Of a stretch of 64,000 bases of DNA, positions 43,002 to 56,831 are shown piece after piece. The DNA is from Sipunculus nudus (lineage: Eukaryota; Annelida; Sipuncula; Golfingiida; Sipunculidae). The position numbers and the translations under genes are program-made. Where the stretch lies: NCBI GenBank assembly GCA_026874595.1, contig CM049308.1, positions 50,474,624 to 50,538,623 on the forward strand, read 5' to 3'. The first letter of the stretch is position 1, and the number at the start of each line of letters is the position of its first letter. A model generated the notes under the pieces. It was not told the origin of the DNA. It made no database searches and saw only the letters and a list, made by a program, of their open reading frames with translations.

Positions 43002-44917
43002 TATATCAACAGTACCACTATATACCCACTTTTGCCAGATCACGCATGTCCGCGCATGAAGTGACATAAATATGCTTTGAAAGATAATAATATACAAAAA
43101 GGATATATTATTACGTAAAAAAAACAGTTAGATGCAAAAAAGTGACTGAAAGAAAAAATGAGTTATATGCCTAAAAAAGTGACTGAAAGAAAATGAGAGG
43201 AAAAACATGTTTCATGTTAATTTGAGGGTTATTTATTTTTTCCCATGAATACTTTATGCCCGTATATATACATGCAAGGCTAAAACAATGTTGAAGTACT
43301 CTATGACTGGCTTTGAAGGTTGCATTTTAATAAATAAAGGAATATTATTATTACATTTGTTAGCACAACTTATAATTTAAATTGTTAATGTACTAATCTT
43401 TAACGGATCCTTGTTAACTGATAGCGCTTTTTATCACCCCACCCCTCCCCGCGATATGCACAGGTACAACGGGCCTGAACAAAATACCAAAGGATATAGT
43501 TTAAATTATGACCAACGGGGGGCAGATCACTTGTTGTAATGTGGAAATTGTATGTAATTCTGAAACGAATTTTAAATGTAGGATTATTATGTAATTTATT
43601 AAGACACGATAAAATATTCAGATTACTGTACACACACCATTTTTCTTTACTGCACTGACCTGTTCATTGAAAGTAAATTTCAATTTTAGAATAAAAGATT
43701 TGTCTATATCATACATAGAATATTTGCAAATTCATTATTTAATACATACTTTTCACAGTGAAATATTTTCATTCATGAACATTCATATCTTTCATGAAAT
43801 TTGTCCAGCCATATTTCGTAACTTTTTAAGGTCAGTGGTGAAAATGCGCGTCTACGTTTATATGTAAATTATCGATAAATATGTAGGCCTACTGGGGGTT
43901 TTTCGTTTTGGTTCAATATATTGTATTAATTCATCCACTTGCTTTTGTAATAACCAATCATATAAACGTATTGTCTGGTCATCTGTAATTGCCTTGTTAT
44001 TATTTTACTTTACTAATAACAAATTGATTGAAATCATGGAATGGACTTTAACATCATATAGCCTTGCTGTATATTTTCACCCTATATTCAACTCAAATTA
44101 CTGGTATGAAATACTACTTCTTATAATATTAATTACGTCCAGGTTAAAATAAAGAAGATCGGTGAAGACCGCATCGTTCTGGTCAGTGCCTACATTTCAG
44201 TACCGGTATAGTATACTACCGTCTTAGCTTGTGGGGTCAAGGTGTTTAGTTCTGATCGGTTGATTTATTAATAATTGCTTGGTCAATACCTGCTTTGTAC
44301 AAAACATGCGATCTGGTCAGTGATCAACATAAGGGTTAATACAATAATTGTCGTGTTTCTGAACTGCGGCGCCTCCCTGCTACATTTCAGTATTGACCTC
44401 GTATCGACCTGAGCGGGCACATAAGGTTGCACGGTAAATGCAGCATTCATCGGAAAGAGATCCCAATGTTACGCAGGATTTAAATCTATGTTCGCTCAGT
44501 CTGTTCATAACTGCTGCACATGCAGGAGAAATTGATTACCGTTTTGTAGACTTTCGTGTCGACAAACGCTTCTGCAATGGAATAGGCCAGATGTGTGTTT
44601 TTGATTATCCCTCCATTCTCCGAACATATATGAATTAAGTAATCAAGCAATCAAATAATCATTATATCAATTTTCATTTCAGAGCTGCGCCACTTCTTAT
44701 AACTTGAAACGTAACCTGGTCTGCAGCACCGCGTTTTGGCTGCGTGTCTATGTTGGCACCCCCGGTTGAAGTGGGACAGACCCGGGCGAGCTTGACTTGG
44801 GCCCGCGTGCCAGCAGTGTACAGTAAAGTGTGTTGGATCTACAATGGATGTACGTGAGTGATATCGGATTATTATGCCACCATGGAGGGAAAGGGGGCAT
44901 GATACATATACCACAGC
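42998..44917. other. Upstream region of the kinesin gene
   Basis: No gene recognised. GC content rises after about 44330, consistent with a promoter/5' UTR region ahead of the start codon at 44918. The transcription start cannot be placed. Confidence 0.4.
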
Positions 44918-44964
44918 ATGTCCAACGTGAAAGTAGCGGTACGAGCAAGGCCCCTGAATGAAAG
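44918..44964 (+). CDS. Kinesin exon 1 with start codon
   Basis: ATG at 44918-44920 in the context CACAGCATG, then 14 more codons and AG before the donor GTACGC. It encodes MSNVKVAVRARPLNE and two bases of Arg. This 47-nt coding exon is too short for an open-frame search and is identified by the VKVAVRxRPL motif. Confidence 0.92.
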
Positions 44965-47900
44965 GTACGCCCATTTTAATGCCAGATTTCTGTAATGTCC
45001 GCACAAGTTCATGACTAGTTTGCGCGCGGGGTTTGAAATGTGCATGCGGCCCGGTATTTCCTGGGTTGTTGGTTTCAGCTGAGCCGGAGAGATATCACTT
45101 GTGATAAGCGTATCTTCACAGAGCCTGCCGTGTAAAGATGGAATGTACTCAACAGACCCACTGACAACCAGTGTATGTCCCCATTGTTTGTAATCACAAA
45201 TCAGCTTACATGTACACAGGTATTTTTCTCTTTCGACAGAGAAATCGAAGATGGGGCCAGGGTTATTGTGGATATACAGAATAACAGCCTAGTCACAGTT
45301 TGGAATCCCAAGGTGAGTATAAAGCCTGACGGAAGAAAAATGAATGAACAATTAAAATAAATGCCCCCATCCCAATGCATACTTGCATTGTGCACAGCAA
45401 CATAAAATCCCACGTAGCATGCATTCTTTTAAATGGTGCTTTGGTAAATATATACATTTGAGGAGATATTAATGAATGAATGAATGAATGAATCAAAATA
45501 TTTCATTCATACAATATATGCAAAACAAATGGTGCTAATACATATATAAAACAGCATTTAAACATCAACACAACTATACATGTGAATAGATTATGAAATA
45601 GGAACACTGGAAAGCCAAAAGTATACTGGTATATGAGAGTGACTTCTTTCCATAAAGAACCATATTCTGTCGCCTTTTTTATTCAAAATAATCTTTCAGG
45701 AAATAAAACAAATCTTATCAGAGATAATCAGTGAAGCAACCAAACAAACAGGAAATGTCTTGCAGACTCACAACTCATAAATAATTTGTGGAAGTGTTTT
45801 TGTTTTAGTCATTCCAAGCTCCCATGAGTTAATGTCAATATTATGTTTCATGAATACTTCATAAAGCATCAAATATGTACAAGTAGCATTTATTACTCTT
45901 ACAATTTCTGCAGTTTTTGCTATCAGAAAGATTAAAAGATAAAAAAAAAATTATAAAAAAAAATGGAAAGATTTCAAGCAAGAGCAAATTCCGTGACAGT
46001 TGACATGGGACCTTACTAACGCTACATTTTTTTGCTGTTGACCAGCAAATTGTTCAACAGTGCAGTCAGTGTATGACTACTTTGTATGTGCAATAAAACA
46101 TAGTCACACACGTCTTCATCCAAACAGTGATCTTCCATCCAGAGCATTTATAGTTGTACCATATTAACAGTGATTAATGGAATACTTCAGAGATTACCAG
46201 AGGCAAAAAACATTGTAAATATAATGATAGAATTTGTAAACATCTCTTGTTTTTGAAGATTATATTTTTATTCCATTTTTTTTAAGTTGAGAAGATAATA
46301 GATACACATATATCTAAAATTAAAGTTAAAAGTGATATGATTAACAGTTGAATATCTTGAGTAATTCTGCATAATTGTAACTATAATGTTAGCACAGTTC
46401 CACACCAGTATTCCCATGAACCTGTACTGATGTATTGTTTCCTTGTACCTACTGCTGTGCTGTGTACAAGCTAACAGCCAGCACTACAGGGGCTGGTGGA
46501 TTTGAATCCAGCCAGTAAGGCACAGGCTGGATGCTTCCCAAGCTGGCCCTGAAATGACAGCACCATATGATCCCTGTCACAGCACTAGTCTGAGTCATTT
46601 ACAGCATCATATGTCACAGTGTGGCTCTACTAGGGGTCAACAGTGCACTTTACCCTAATAAAAGACACCAAGAGTTCTAAAGGGAACTGTTCAGTCAAAT
46701 TATGAACCTTTTAAGTGCCAGAAGGAAGAGTTTTTGTTTGGTGACCTGGCGACATAGCAAACAAATAAATCACGGTTTCACATATGAAAGTTTCCATAAA
46801 TACTTTGGTAGATATTATTTTGGTTGTTGGATTTTATTTATTTATTATTAAATTGTTTGTGGCAAGCATGTTTGTCATATGTAAATTAAATCATAATCAG
46901 ATTGAAAAAAAAATAAAACAAAAGAAATAGTTTAACTTGAGTAATTTTTCAAAACACCTTGATTTAAACATAATTTTACATTATCAATTTAAATTTGAAG
47001 GTGAAAATCCCAGTTTCAGGCTTTGCAGCTGAATGACCATGTACCCCAGAAATATAATTGAGTGGATTATTACATGTCAATCAAAGTTCTTTCATAAATT
47101 ATAATTAACACCAGGCCAAGATTAATAGTTAACTGAGGCTGTGTGATGGCCTTGGGCAAGAAAAAAATTAATTGTTGTTAGGCAACCTGAAGTTGATTGT
47201 TACGTCTCAGTTTATCTTCAATGAACAATTTTCATTCTTGGAGATATAAAAATATAAATTTATGTTTTTCTGTATAAATACTGAAGAGAACTAATAAGCA
47301 AACAAACATTTGACTTCTTTTGGTTTGTTTATTCAAACTGTCTAACATGCAATAAAACAAGCAATACAATCATGAGGAACACACTTTGCTATTGGAGCTG
47401 CAACCACTGATTTTTGTTGGGCAAGTAAAAATTCATGTAGGGCAAGTATAAGCTAGATGTCAGAATTGGCAAGTATTTTCAAAAGTCAGTGTCAAGCCCT
47501 GTAACAAACAATTATTCATTGTAATTTGCAGCAAAGACTGGCTATCATTGATTGTTTATTTCAGTTTCATCCATTGTCATTTGATGCCTTCTTTAGAAAA
47601 GACTGATTCTATATTTTATTTCTTTTATCCATCAATGAAATAATTAGTCAAATCCCATAGATTAACTAGGTGGACCAGTGTTTTACAGTTTATTATATCA
47701 CATGCAGATGGGAGTATAACAGATTATGCATCATGGTTCTGGTACCAGATATAGTAATTACCATCTTATTAGAGATAATGTATGTAAGAACAGCTGGCAC
47801 TAAACCACAAGCCTTACCACAAGGCAGCTCAGGGCCCACCTGGGATTTCACTGATCTACAGTCAGGAACACCACAAAACTACACAAAGACTGGCTTGTAT

Positions 47901-50900
47901 ATTCAAGGATGTACCTCAACTGGAAGTCCTGCCCTGCTCAGTTAGTGGTAAAAAAGTAGGCCTACCAGGCATTTCAAGAGACTTCAGCCAGTGCTTTATC
48001 CAGCAGTCAAAATGAAGCAGGCAGCTCCCAGGTACAGCTGCTGGTGAACTGAGGTACAGACTGACAGGGTCTGGGGTTTAAGGTGCTGATCCTAGAAATT
48101 ATTCCCAGGGTTGAAGGGCACCATGATAACACCCTCTTACTTAGTATTGTTGTTGCAGAGCCAAGTACAAAGTCTTTGTTACCCATGTTCTTACTAAAGT
48201 AGAACAAATACCAAATAAAGTTAAATTCAAAAGAAATAAAAACATGAAAGCAGGAATAGTATTGTAACAGGTTCACATAAAACACTATTACAGAGTCCAG
48301 AAGTACTCTGCAGGACTTGTTCTAGCATGCAATTACATCTTTGTAGAAATCTGTCTTGACTTCAACAATACAAACTATCTCTGAAGATAAAAACAATATA
48401 CTGCCAGTTAATATTATACTTTGATCCTGTAAATATATCTAAAACTTTGGTTTCTCTACACTTGTTCCTAATAATACTAAAAGAAATGTTTAATAGGTCA
48501 ATTTTTGCCTCCACACAATTTCTGATGAACATAAAATGTTGGCCAAATGTGTCATAATATATCTACATCCATTTGAACACAAAGATGAAATGCCATCCAG
48601 CCTGGAATATTTTAATGAATTGATAATAATCTGACCAGGCACATGTAAAACTTGCTGCATGCCAGGGAAAACCACCTGACATTACAAGACACTTCAGCCA
48701 GTTATCTCACAGTCAAAATAAAGAAACAGACTCCCAGATATAGCTGCAGCAGATCTGAGATGAAGGCTGGCAGCGGCTGAGGGTTAGGCTGCTGATCTAA
48801 GAAATCACTTCCACATGAACATGATAACACAGCCTCACATCTGATGTTCTGCTCACAGACTAACCCTTCATGTCTGGCACTCCTTCATGTCTGCCCATTT
48901 ATATACCCTCATTGTATATACAGAGTATAAATAGCTATAACAATAGAATTTCAAATAATCAGTTTGTTCAATTTGTAGTAGATCATTTAAATTAAATAGT
49001 AGCAATCAGTCCTTAAAGATTGCTCATATGATAATGAAATAGTAACCATAATCTGAAAGTTTCCTTGGACAATTCAGAGCACATATTTTTGTTTATTTAA
49101 ACAACAGTTGGTATTATATATAATTATATATGTATGGGTATTATACACAGGAGTACATGTAGCTTCTGTCCGGACCTGTATTTATCAGCCTGTGATTATA
49201 ATTGTGGTACTCATTATATATGAGTGTGCTGTTGTAAAGATGAAACTGGTGTAAAAAATTATTTTACTTATCAGTCATCACAAATATTCATGTTGGATTT
49301 CTGATATATTAACCTTATCAAAACTGATGTCTTCACAGTGAAACTAAATTGGAATAGTGTTTTGCAATAAACCACTCCTTTGATTAACAAAACAGATAAG
49401 AGATAACATAGTTCAGGTTGAATCTGAACGAACACTTGATGAATAATCAGATACATGAATAATTAAGTTAGCAGGGTCACAGAGGTCACTATCAGTATAT
49501 ATTTTATCATCGGCTGTCAAAGCAAAACTGTTAATCATGTGAGAGTAGAAACTGTTTCAGATCTTTGTTTGTAACTGCACATCTTGTAAAACACTTAACT
49601 TTGTACAGTTCTTTTCCTATTTTAGTTGTAACACCATATAACCTTATCTCTGGTACAGTCATGGACTGTTTCTTAGTTCAGGGATCACATGGAACACTGT
49701 ACAAAGGGGAGTGGGATTGGTAGTTTAACTTCCTGTCTGTTAGAACTGTTGCTGTCATCTGATGCTGCCCCAATCAGCCCTGAGAGCAGCATCCAGCATC
49801 TTCACACATGAAGCTCAGACACACAGTCTGGATTCCCTCAAATAAAAGCCTGCCCTGAATAAGACTCAACCACACTGTTTAGACTAGTTTCACCTTTTCT
49901 CCAAACTGGATTACTTAACAGTGTGGATATTGTTAAAATTTGAAGCTGATATATGTGCAATATATGTTACACCCTATACACATCCTAGGTAACATAATGT
50001 GAATACAAAAAAAGATGGGCCTAAGCTGCCTTTATAATATAATGGGAGTAGTAAATGACTAAATGGTGGTGTTGTATTCTGAAAATTTACTAAATAATTA
50101 TCATTCGTCAAGTTTTGTATATAATGGTTATATAATTATTATGTTCATATATGTTCCAGGGTCCCACTGGCTCTTACTATTGCACAGTCCTATCTCCATA
50201 TTTACTTGGCACTAATTGTCCTTGCATCAGTGTCTGTACAATTGTAAACTTAACATGCATTTTCCTTGCATCATGATCAGTCCCATACCCAGCTATTGCA
50301 CAGGAAAGGAAGAAACCACTTTAATACTTATTTATCTTTATGCAGCATTTTTGGTGAAGGAACATACAAATATTAAACTAACAGCATTAGTTGACTGCCA
50401 TAAATAAATTATAAATTATAAAGGCTTCCCTCAGCTCCTTCACCTAGGAGCCTTATTTTGACAGGGATTAACATTTTATAAATGATCCAATTCAGAGCAC
50501 TTTATTAATTTTGTCACCAGCCTCATGATACACATATTTACAGGCAAAGCTACACATATTTTGTGCTGTAGACATATCACATGGGTTTAGGAATAGGGAT
50601 GTAATAATGTGCGCTTTGTGCAGCAAGAACAGATATGTCCATTAATTGAAATTGACTAGTGTGAACTGAATTAAAGGAAAGTTTGGAGTAACGCTTTAAC
50701 AGAGTGTTGCTCAAATTTGTATGGAAGAGGTAAAACTATACATATAGCAATGTTATTTTGTTACTAACATAACATTATTATTTGCTACAAGAATGTGGGA
50801 GCAGGAAAGTTAAGTATATGCTTTGCTTCAAAGAATTATAAGATTCAATGTTCCTGCAAATGTATTTTATAAAGACATCTCTGTTCATCTCAGTTACTCA

Positions 50901-51346
50901 GAAACATCTATTGAAATATTGGGGGAAAATAGTATATATCTGTAAAAATTATTTCATAAACATTCATGTATTCAGGCTGCTGGACATTCTTTTTTCTTAT
51001 CATTCATTATTTAAGTTTCCAATGTATAGATTGTAAAGAATTTCTATTTGTCATCAATTAATTAATCATAAATAAATGTTAATTTGTTAATAAAAATCAC
51101 ATGTACTGATAAATACAGAGGAGAACCTGAATATTACAGATTTGATTTCATACATTTCATGATTGTACTTATCTGTGATGATATATTGTTATGGTTTGAC
51201 TGACCGCTGACCTGTGTTTTGTTTAGATACCAGCCATCCCGAGCAGTGACTTTGCAGACAGCAGGGACAGATACAAACAGTTCACGTTTGATTACTCCTA
51301 CAACTCTATAGAGTCTACATCAGAATGCTGCGTGTCACAGGAACAG
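44918..51346 (+). CDS. Kinesin-3 motor protein gene, 5' part (KIF16B/STARD9-like; spliced span, continues right)
   Basis: Coding exons 44918-44964, 45240-45312 and 51227-51346 join in phase (AG|A Arg; phase 0) to give the first 80 residues. MSNVKVAVRARPLNER-EIED is the first strand of a kinesin motor domain (VAVRVRP motif). DRYKQFTFDYSYNS matches the FxFDYxYxS strand of kinesin-3 motors, and VSQEQ matches the S-Q-x-x-V/Y helix that precedes the nucleotide-binding region. The spacing of RPLxxRE, DSR and F-x-FDY is closest, from memory of the family, to KIF16B and STARD9. The P-loop exon lies beyond the window. Kinesin-3 motors carry endosomes and vesicles along microtubules. The next intron exceeds 12.6 kb. 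Confidence 0.93.
44965..45239 (+). other. Kinesin intron 1 (275 bp)
   Basis: GTACGC donor and a strong acceptor tract TATTTTTCTCTTTCGACAG. Confidence 0.9.
45240..45312 (+). CDS. Kinesin exon 2
   Basis: 73 nt: A completes Arg, then EIEDGARVIVDIQNNSLVTV WNPK, donor AAG|GTGAGT. The RE...G.RVIV.I pattern and the NPK end match the second and third strands of kinesin-3 motors. Confidence 0.92.
45313..51226 (+). other. Kinesin intron 2 (5.9 kb)
   Basis: Bounded by GTGAGT and TTTGTTTAG. It contains a short (GAAT)n run near 45471-45492 and a pair of related dispersed repeats (47975-48170 and 48680-48860). Nothing else was recognised. Confidence 0.85.
47975..48860. repeat. Pair of diverged dispersed repeats of about 190 bp
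   Basis: ACTTCAGCCAGT ... CAGTCAAAAT ... AGCTGCTG ... GGTTTAAGGTGCTGATC ... CATGATAACAC (from 47975) returns in the same order as ACTTCAGCCAGT ... AGTCAAAAT ... AGCTGCAGC ... GGTTAGGCTGCTGATC ... CATGATAACAC (from 48680). The sequence between is unrelated. Class unknown. Confidence 0.6.
51227..51346 (+). CDS. Kinesin exon 3
   Basis: Acceptor GTTTAG, 40 full codons, donor CAG|GTAAGA. It encodes IPAIPSSDFADSRDRYKQFT FDYSYNSIESTSECCVSQEQ, the variable loop followed by the FTFDYSY strand of the motor domain. Phase 0 at both ends. Confidence 0.93.
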
Positions 51347-54300
51347 GTAAGATATATCCATAGACAGGATGTAGGGTACAGCCCAGTGGTGTTTATAAGG
51401 TCCCTGGTTTGAAAAGGACCAGAGCCTTAATAGCAAAATGGTGATTTCATGGTAGAACCACAAAATATTCACTTGTGATTCTCTCAATGACATTTGATGG
51501 CTCCAGGCCCTGTGCATGTAAAACATGAATTATGAATTATTGTATGGTTTCATTCGTGCTTCATATCATGCAGCACACAGTGCCAGTGACAGGCCGTGGA
51601 CCTATCCTTGGAAAAAAAAGAAGAATTATGGCCAGGCATCTCCCCCAATGCAGCTTAGATCTATAGAATGGTTCTTAAATGAAACAGTTACAGATATTTG
51701 AAGACAGAGAATATTATTTGCTCTTATGAGTACAGATACCAAGATATAACTGCTTTGGAAGGTTTAATCAGTTACTCTGATATTAAACCAAGTATTTTGT
51801 TACATAGAGTGTTTATAGAGAGAATCATCCCCACGTTATGGTGTCAGTTAGTTCTCACACCCAATACTCAAATTTTACATCATTCTTGTATCAAATGCAG
51901 TGTCTGAAAGACAACACAATGTCTCATACAGTAGCGGATGTTAAGCAACACCTATAAATGCAAAAATAAAATATGTTGTATTAGAGTGAGATGCTGTATT
52001 TACTCTTCATGTGTAAATGTTATTAATTGAATTGAAGTAATTAATAAGCAATATCAGACTAATCATCCCAAATGTTACAACCACATGTTGTAACAGAAAT
52101 CTATAATGTATGTGTCCAAATGGATTTGATGAGTGTCATTATATGATCTCTGACATCTTTGATATCTCCATCTCCTCCATGAGTGTCATAAAAGTACTCT
52201 CACCTTCCTGTTATCTTATTAGAACATCAACAGTGACAGAGCAGTCATCATTTACATATTTCTCACGGTCGTTTGATTTTGCTTCTTTTGTATTTGACCA
52301 GTCGTTTTAGGTGCACATTCATCCATAAAACGGATAACATTCACTGGAATACTAGGGATATAAGAATAAACACCTTACTGATTAAAATTGACATAGGTAA
52401 CATGTATAAGAAAACAGGTAAAAAAGTGCACATATAGATGCGCCATAGGAACTATAAAAAAATGACAGGAAATTTCTTGTTGATAACATAAAGGTCAAAG
52501 TATCAAGGATATGATGGTTTCTATTGTCAGTCACAATGAAAGGTGTTTTATGGGTATGTGAAACCATGTAGCTTCACTACTAAGTTACCAAGTGGTTTAT
52601 GTGTGTGTGACACCCTGTGTCAGCTAAATCAAACAGCTAAGTGTTCTGATAAAGGGTAAACCCCAGGCTAGATTGTACTATTACCAGGCTTTGTGTATTA
52701 GTTTTGTCAGGTCATAGTTGTCACTGTGACAACTTGTCAGCTTGCTGCATTTGTCATCAATCTGTTACAAAAAGGTTTCCTCAGAAACCATGATATTTCT
52801 GTGAGAATATGAATCTGCAGATATGTCAAAGAATTATTATTTTTATAGTTAAAAATTTGATAAATAAAAAAAACTTAAATTGGTAAAAAATGTTTTAAAC
52901 AAAATTGGGATTCAAAAGTTTAAATTAATTAAGATACTTGAGACTATACATGTTCAGTCTTACAATTAAATCTAAATAATTCAAATAAATTGTGCTAGTT
53001 CATGCAGGATTTGATGATGAATTACTTGGGAAAGGTCAAATAAGTGCATTTATTCATTATATTTGATGATGATTATGACATTATTTACTAATGGTGAACA
53101 CAATTTAACACAGTTGTACCAGCATCATGCCAGTATTGGTGTGTTTCTTGGAGAGCAATCATAGAAGTTGTTCATTGGTTTTGGCTTGCTTTGTCAGGGA
53201 TATCAACTTTATTATGTTAGAATGGTATGTATGTATTGACAGAGTCATTCAGGCTTGTGATCTGAGCTTACCTATAATTGATTGGAATTGAGTCCAATAA
53301 CTGGTATAGTAAAGTTCCCTGCCCAGCTGTGTTACGAGGTCAAGTTTGATAAACCTGCCCTCACCTCATTGTATAGCTCAGGTAAATCTTGAAGTGGAGA
53401 CTTTAAATATCCCTCTGGCTACTTTGATTGCTTTGTCATTGCCCCTGTCTTACTGTGCTTTTATGTAACACAGTAACACTGTAGTATAGCATATAATATT
53501 GCAGCCATACACCACAAAACCAAATGGTTGAGTATCCCTGCTATAACCTGCTTAGTGTTGATCCACTGGGGAATAAATATCATTGTTATGTACATAGACG
53601 TTATAATAAAACAATTTTCTATCGTACTAGGATAGCCTCTGCAGCTGGACAAATGATTAAACAATTTTTTATAATATATATTAATAATGAATGAATCATT
53701 ATGTAATGGGCTGGCCTGCATTCTTATCTTATCATCCTGGAAGAGTAAAATATGTTAACATGATTAAATTGACAGTGGTGGCCCCTGACTACCCTGTGGC
53801 ATTAGTAAGGTGGTAAATCCACTGTTCTTTAATCCAGTGTGTTTGTTCTGATTATGTCTGCCAAGATCTAAATAAACTGATGAATCAAAATGGAGAGTTC
53901 GTCATTTTATTAGCTTGTTACAGGATTTCTTAACTTCTGGCAATGTCTGAACATTTTGCATGTTAGCAAACTTTGTAAATATCCTATTAAACAATACTTT
54001 CCTCTTAATACCAGATGAGAATTCATTGCACTAAATCAATAGTTGGGAACAGTTATGTAATAATTGGTATGATGTAATGAACGGTGAAACAAGTTTGTTT
54101 GCCAGGATGCAGTTACCAGCCACACAAGTATTTACAAATATTTTAGTGATTATGTTAGTAATTATGTCAATTTGTAGAATTACTCAGTATATTAAAAGGG
54201 TTTGTTGGTGTCCAAATAAAATATTTTGCATTGTGGAATGACTAGCTGAAAAGGTCAGGAGTTTGTTTAATAAATTCAGCAGAATATTTCATTGGATCCT

Positions 54301-54532
54301 TTCTTCTCACCTGACAAAAGACTGGCACATTCTTTGCCTTTATTGTGTGAGCAACAAATTTAGTAATAACCCAGCTGGTGTTGTTCATGCCTGCATGGTA
54401 TTCAATGAGAAAAGCTGATAAATTTGTATCCAAACAGTACAAAATAGTTAAATATTAAATACATCTTTACTAGGGCTTAATTGTGTACCTCAGGATAATA
54501 TTTAGATGATTAGTGAATTTTGTTAGTTTTTT

Positions 54533-54605
54533 TAGCTCAGCTGACTTTCAATCATGCTGTGCTATAGCGATGAGTCTTTGTCCGTCGTCTGTCCATCGAT
54601 GTGTT
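54533..54605 (-). repeat. Fragment of a family A 3' end
   Basis: TTTTAGCTCAGCTGACTTTC ... GTCCGTCGTCTGTCCATC is the inverted 3' terminus of family A (hairpin and ACGG-type tract). The body of the element is missing or too diverged. Confidence 0.6.
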
Positions 54606-56040
54606 AGATTAGAGTTTAATCAGGAGAGTTTAAAAAATTTTTACTTTGAAATAAAATATGAAACACAATAATGAGACCCCAAAATGTACCATTTTGCAAG
54701 GCTCTAGCAGTAGTGCTCTCAGATACCTTGCTTCAGTGAGCTGCTCTGGTGTCTATTTCTTGAAAGGATTGACAAAGCAAGTTCTCTGAAACTAGCTGCC
54801 AGAGCCTTGGTAAAGGAAGATGGACCCCACACAGAGAATACTTGGTAATGATATAGATGTATGGAATGTTATGGAAGGTTACAACATCCCTGAGACTTTC
54901 TTATATGTTTATTTGTTAGGTCAGCATAAACTAGAATTTCTTAAGAGTGTCCATAAAATGTAGAAAAGTCTCAAAAGACAAGGAAAAGTAATTTATATTT
55001 TAGAGTTGATGACATTTTTTCTTCAAAAGCCTCTCTTGATCAATAATTATTGCTTCATATCACAACTAAAGTAAATGCCAAATTAGGTACACATAGGCCT
55101 TTATACATTGTACTGTTATGGCAGAGGTATGCCTTCTGGTTGTTAAATAGAAACTTATCCTATATCGGTTGTCCGAGTACTTTGATCTATATATGCAGCA
55201 TGGCCCCTTGGACCTTCCACTACATGTACTACTGTTTACATGCAGACAAGCATGTTTGTATCCTCTTAATTGGGACACTACCCAGGATGAATACTATTTG
55301 CTTGTCAGTGTTGTCATGTGACCTACTTCACAGTCCTGTCATTAAAGCCAGAAGTCAGTGCTCCAGGGACATTGATAAAGGTCTGCTTATAAAGCAGTGC
55401 AGGCCACAAGTGTAACCCTGTAACATAAATGTGTATCACCTGTACATTGTAGACTAGGATTTCTACCACCTGTTCCTTATATTACTTAGCAACCCCATGG
55501 GTGCCGGGAACAATGCTGGTTAAACAATGCCAGGCAGGCTTCAAGGAGCCAGGGGAGCTTTTTCCATTATACCATTAATGTGTAGCTGGGAGGGTACAAA
55601 AATTACTGGTATTCTACAAACCAAAAACAGACACAGATGTATCTTTCATATATATATCTATGTAAATTATATCACCCCCTTAGTATGTCTTGAAATCATG
55701 TTGTACTCTGGGAATCATTGATCACATGATAAATGTGATTTATTACAGCTGCCATCCACTTACTTTGTAGGTGTGGCACAGTTGGGAAAATTATTGTTTA
55801 TAGTCAGCCTTACCCTTGCTAGTGCTAAAGAATCAGATGTGTGTAAGAAAGTGGAAAAAATATCCTACATGCACTCATACTGGGATTCTTCCCCTGATCA
55901 CTGTGTAAGTGAGCATGCACAGTTCCATTAGACCACCCCAGTTACCGAAGAAATATTATTACACATTATGATGGATGGATGTTTTCAAAAGCCATGCTAG
56001 TCCATTGCATAGACATACAGATCAAGAATACACAGGAAAA

Positions 56041-56125
56041 GTCAGATCACCCCATATGGGAATCGAACCCGTGACCCTCCCATTGCCAGTCGTCTACTCT
56101 ACCACTGAGTTAACAGGGATCCCCA
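56041..56125 (-). repeat. tRNA-derived SINE head or tRNA pseudogene
   Basis: On the minus strand AACTCAGTGGTAGAG matches the A box with a 4-bp D-stem, and GGGTTCGATTCCC is a perfect B box within a T-arm. The acceptor stem pairs imperfectly and the anticodon stem does not pair, so a functional tRNA is unlikely. A SINE body would extend to lower coordinates, but no tail is defined. Confidence 0.6.
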
Positions 56126-56831
56126 ACTCCTCTTTGTATCATGATGAATAGACATCCAGATCTTAATCCACTCTGCTATTAAACAGGTTAAATCATCCAG
56201 CCTGGTTTTATGTTAATCTAATGTTTCAGAGTAAATTTCCCAATAAACAATCATGCAATCCAACATGTCCTGGTTAGAAAATGACCTCCTTGTTTTGGAT
56301 GAATATAAATTTCTTTACTTGAAACTTTAAGAAAATATTTTGTTTAAATGTTAGGGCTGAACACAGAGGAAAAATACAGTCACTGTCTGTTACAAAATTA
56401 GAATAATAATCTCTTTATGATAATCTGACCTTCTACCTTACATTTAAAATACTTCAGTGTTTCTTATTATGTAAGGAGAGTTAAGTGCGTGGAAGAAAAA
56501 TGTTTTCTGAAGAACAATGCATGATCAGACAGTCCTGGATTCAAAGGTTTGTATATGATTGGATTAACTTCAGAAACACAGCCCCCTGGAATCTGTGTTA
56601 TATAACAAACTTTTCACTTTTTGTTGCTAAGGAAACTGGCAGGGCACATGTTCTAAACCAGTCAGCCACTCAGCCTGGCTGGCAGCTCAGAGCTTTGTCT
56701 AATCAGGTCAGGTCAGGTACAGAATCTCAGCAGTCCTGGAAAAAATGAAAAAGCCATCACTTCAACTTTGTTACTTAGCTTCATCATTTCCAGAACTCAA
56801 ACATACAGTTATGTAAATGGGTTGATAATTA

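Noticed and set aside
44651-45004. 117-residue minus-strand frame over the kinesin first exon
   Set aside because: Shadow of the higher-GC promoter/exon region; the plus strand holds the kinesin motif.
46480-46560. T-arm-like GGATTTGAATCCAGCC
   Set aside because: A convincing A box and acceptor stem are missing; it may be part of an old SINE, but this cannot be supported.
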